Shown here: in pieces, positions 6,990 through 7,910 of the stretch
How the letters are laid out: each line of letters opens with the position of its first letter
Position numbering within the stretch: position 1 is the first letter of the stretch
NCBI GenBank assembly: GCA_035275105.1
Contig: DATENL010000013.1
Location: forward strand, 1-7,910
From: AC-37 sp035275105
GTDB taxonomy: Bacteria > Actinomycetota > Thermoleophilia > Solirubrobacterales > Thermoleophilaceae
Length of the DNA: 7,910 bases
Direction of reading: 5' to 3'
Translations under genes and position numbers: made by a program
The notes under the pieces: model-generated
What the model saw: only the letters and a program-made list of their open reading frames with translations
Told to the model about the DNA's origin: nothing
Database searches by the model: none

Positions 6990-6995
6990 AGTGTA
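6990..6995 (-). promoter_or_regulatory. Candidate -10 element for the rpmG-secE-nusG operon
   Basis: TACACT fits the TAnnnT -10 consensus common in actinobacteria. It lies just after the stop of the YihY-like gene and about 75 bases before rpmG. No good -35 is seen at 16-18 bases. RNA from here would begin only about 10 bases before the terminator hairpin, so either the hairpin does not stop it or the true promoter lies elsewhere. Confidence 0.35.
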
Positions 6996-7001
6996 GCGGC
7001 G

Positions 7002-7910
7002 TCAGGCCTGCCCGGTGTCGTGGGCCTCGAAGCGATGCGCGTTGATGAGAGCGCCGCCGAGGATGATGAACGCGAGCGCGTAGAACCAGATCAGGAGGAT
7101 CACGACGAAGACGACCGTCGTGCCCACCTGCCGGAGCGGCGTCCCGCCGAGGTAGACCGGGAAGACGTAGTCGACGATTCCCATCGCGATGGTCGCGGCC
7201 AGCGCGCCCGGCCAGATCCCGCGCCACGGGACCAGGCGGTTCGGCACCGTCAGGTAGATCAGGCAGAGGACGCCGAACAGGACGGCCAGCCCGGCGGCCA
7301 GCGTGAGCGCGTAGATCAGCCCGTTCACGTCCGCGAGCCCGAACGGGAGCCGGTGCGCGCCACGCACCAGTATCCCCTGGGCGGCCGGGACCGCCACCGT
7401 GGCCAGCATCAGCAGGAGGACGACGACCAGCATGATCAGCGCGAAGCGCTTCTGCTCGACCCACCTGCGGCACTCGACGTGGTAGATCCGGCAGAACGCG
7501 GTGTCGAGCGCGCCCCAGAACGACGCGCCGAACCAGATGCTCGTGACGACCGCGATCAGGCCGAAGCTCGTGGCGTTGTCCCGGATGTGCCGCAGGAGCG
7601 TGTCGATCGTGTGCTCGGTGGCGCTCGGGAAGACGTTGCGCAGGTCGGCCACGACGCGGGCCTCGAGGCTCTCGCTCTGGAGGATGCTCCCGGTCACGAA
7701 CAGCGCGATCAGCGCGAGCGGGAACAGCGACAGCAGCAGGTTGTAGGCGACCATCCCGGAGAGCCCGGTGACGTTGTCCTCGTATCCCTTCCAGTACAGG
7801 TCCTTGGCGTAGGCCAAGGCGCGCGCGCGACGCGTGCGCGAGCGCTCACGAGGGATCGCCGGCGTCCGCGGCGCGGCCGCCGGCTGCGGCTCAGCCGCGA
7901 CCGCTCTGCG
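7002..7910 (-). CDS. YihY/BrkB (UPF0761) family inner-membrane protein, 5' end outside window
   Basis: Family of six-helix membrane proteins of uncertain function; once called ribonuclease BN and sometimes linked to envelope or serum-resistance roles. Seen: GYEDNVTGLSGMVAYNLLLSLFPLALI, the usual family start, then six hydrophobic segments. Numbering from the TTG at 7817 they are about residues 21-46, 84-106, 124-150, 166-191, 201-223 and 232-259, with FGASFWGALDTAFCRIYHVE between helices 2 and 3 and WFYALAFIILGGALINA at the end. The frame remains open from 7817 to the right edge (another 31 codons, Ala/Pro/Arg-rich). The TTG at 7817 has no ribosome binding site, so the real start probably lies beyond the window. 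It is followed by a terminator, which suggests it is a separate transcription unit from rpmG. Confidence 0.85.
   Translation of the reverse strand, partial: RRAVAAEPQPAAAPRTPAIPRERSRTRRARALAYAKDLYWKGYEDNVTGLSGMVAYNLLLSLFPLALIALFVTGSILQSESLEARVVADLRNVFPSATEHTIDTLLRHIRDNATSFGLIAVVTSIWFGASFWGALDTAFCRIYHVECRRWVEQKRFALIMLVVVLLLMLATVAVPAAQGILVRGAHRLPFGLADVNGLIYALTLAAGLAVLFGVLCLIYLTVPNRLVPWRGIWPGALAATIAMGIVDYVFPVYLGGTPLRQVGTTVVFVVILLIWFYALAFIILGGALINAHRFEAHDTGQA

Noticed and set aside
6089..7045. A 318-codon plus-strand frame over secE and rpmG
   Set aside because: Antisense to conserved genes, low-complexity composition, no domain seen.

Overview
The window is one block of core transcription and translation genes, all read from the minus strand. 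In transcription order (right to left) it holds: a YihY/BrkB-type membrane protein gene (its 5' end runs off the right edge), rpmG (L33), secE, nusG, rplK (L11), rplA (L1), rplJ (L10), rplL (L7/L12), and the first 789 codons of rpoB, which runs off the left edge. This is the classic bacterial secE-nusG-rplKAJL-rpoB order. Very high GC, frequent GTG/TTG starts and actinobacterial-style protein sequences point to a high-GC actinobacterium. Long acidic additions to L10 and SecE, plus the look of RpoB, suggest a deep-branching class such as Thermoleophilia (Solirubrobacterales). That placement is from memory of protein style, not from a search.

Region 7910-6953: the YihY-like gene ends in a hairpin with a T-rich tail, just ahead of rpmG. 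Region 6916-4412: rpmG, secE, nusG, rplK and rplA are packed tightly. The nusG stop abuts the rplK ATG, and the rplK stop overlaps the rplA GTG by one base. Region 4411-4271: an L10-type leader ends in a textbook intrinsic terminator 15 bases before the rplJ start. An 8-bp competing (antiterminator) pairing can be drawn, so the leader reads as an L10 autoregulatory attenuator. Region 4270-2966: rplJ has a 133-residue Ala/Glu/Pro tail, and its stop directly abuts the rplL ATG.

Region 2965-2369: a 597-base gap without a convincing gene separates rplL from rpoB. It is rich in structure: four strong GC hairpins downstream of rplL, a 7+7 inverted repeat, then a good sigma70-type promoter whose -35 lies in a GTCAC/GTGAC palindrome, and a second extended -10 candidate nearer rpoB. 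rpoB probably has its own transcription input on top of read-through from rplL.

No mobile element, CRISPR array, tRNA or rRNA was seen. The points most worth a second look are the Asn at the RpoB position equivalent to E. coli Ser531 (a classic rifampicin-resistance site), the structured rplL-rpoB spacer, the L10 leader switch, and the acidic tails on L10 and SecE.
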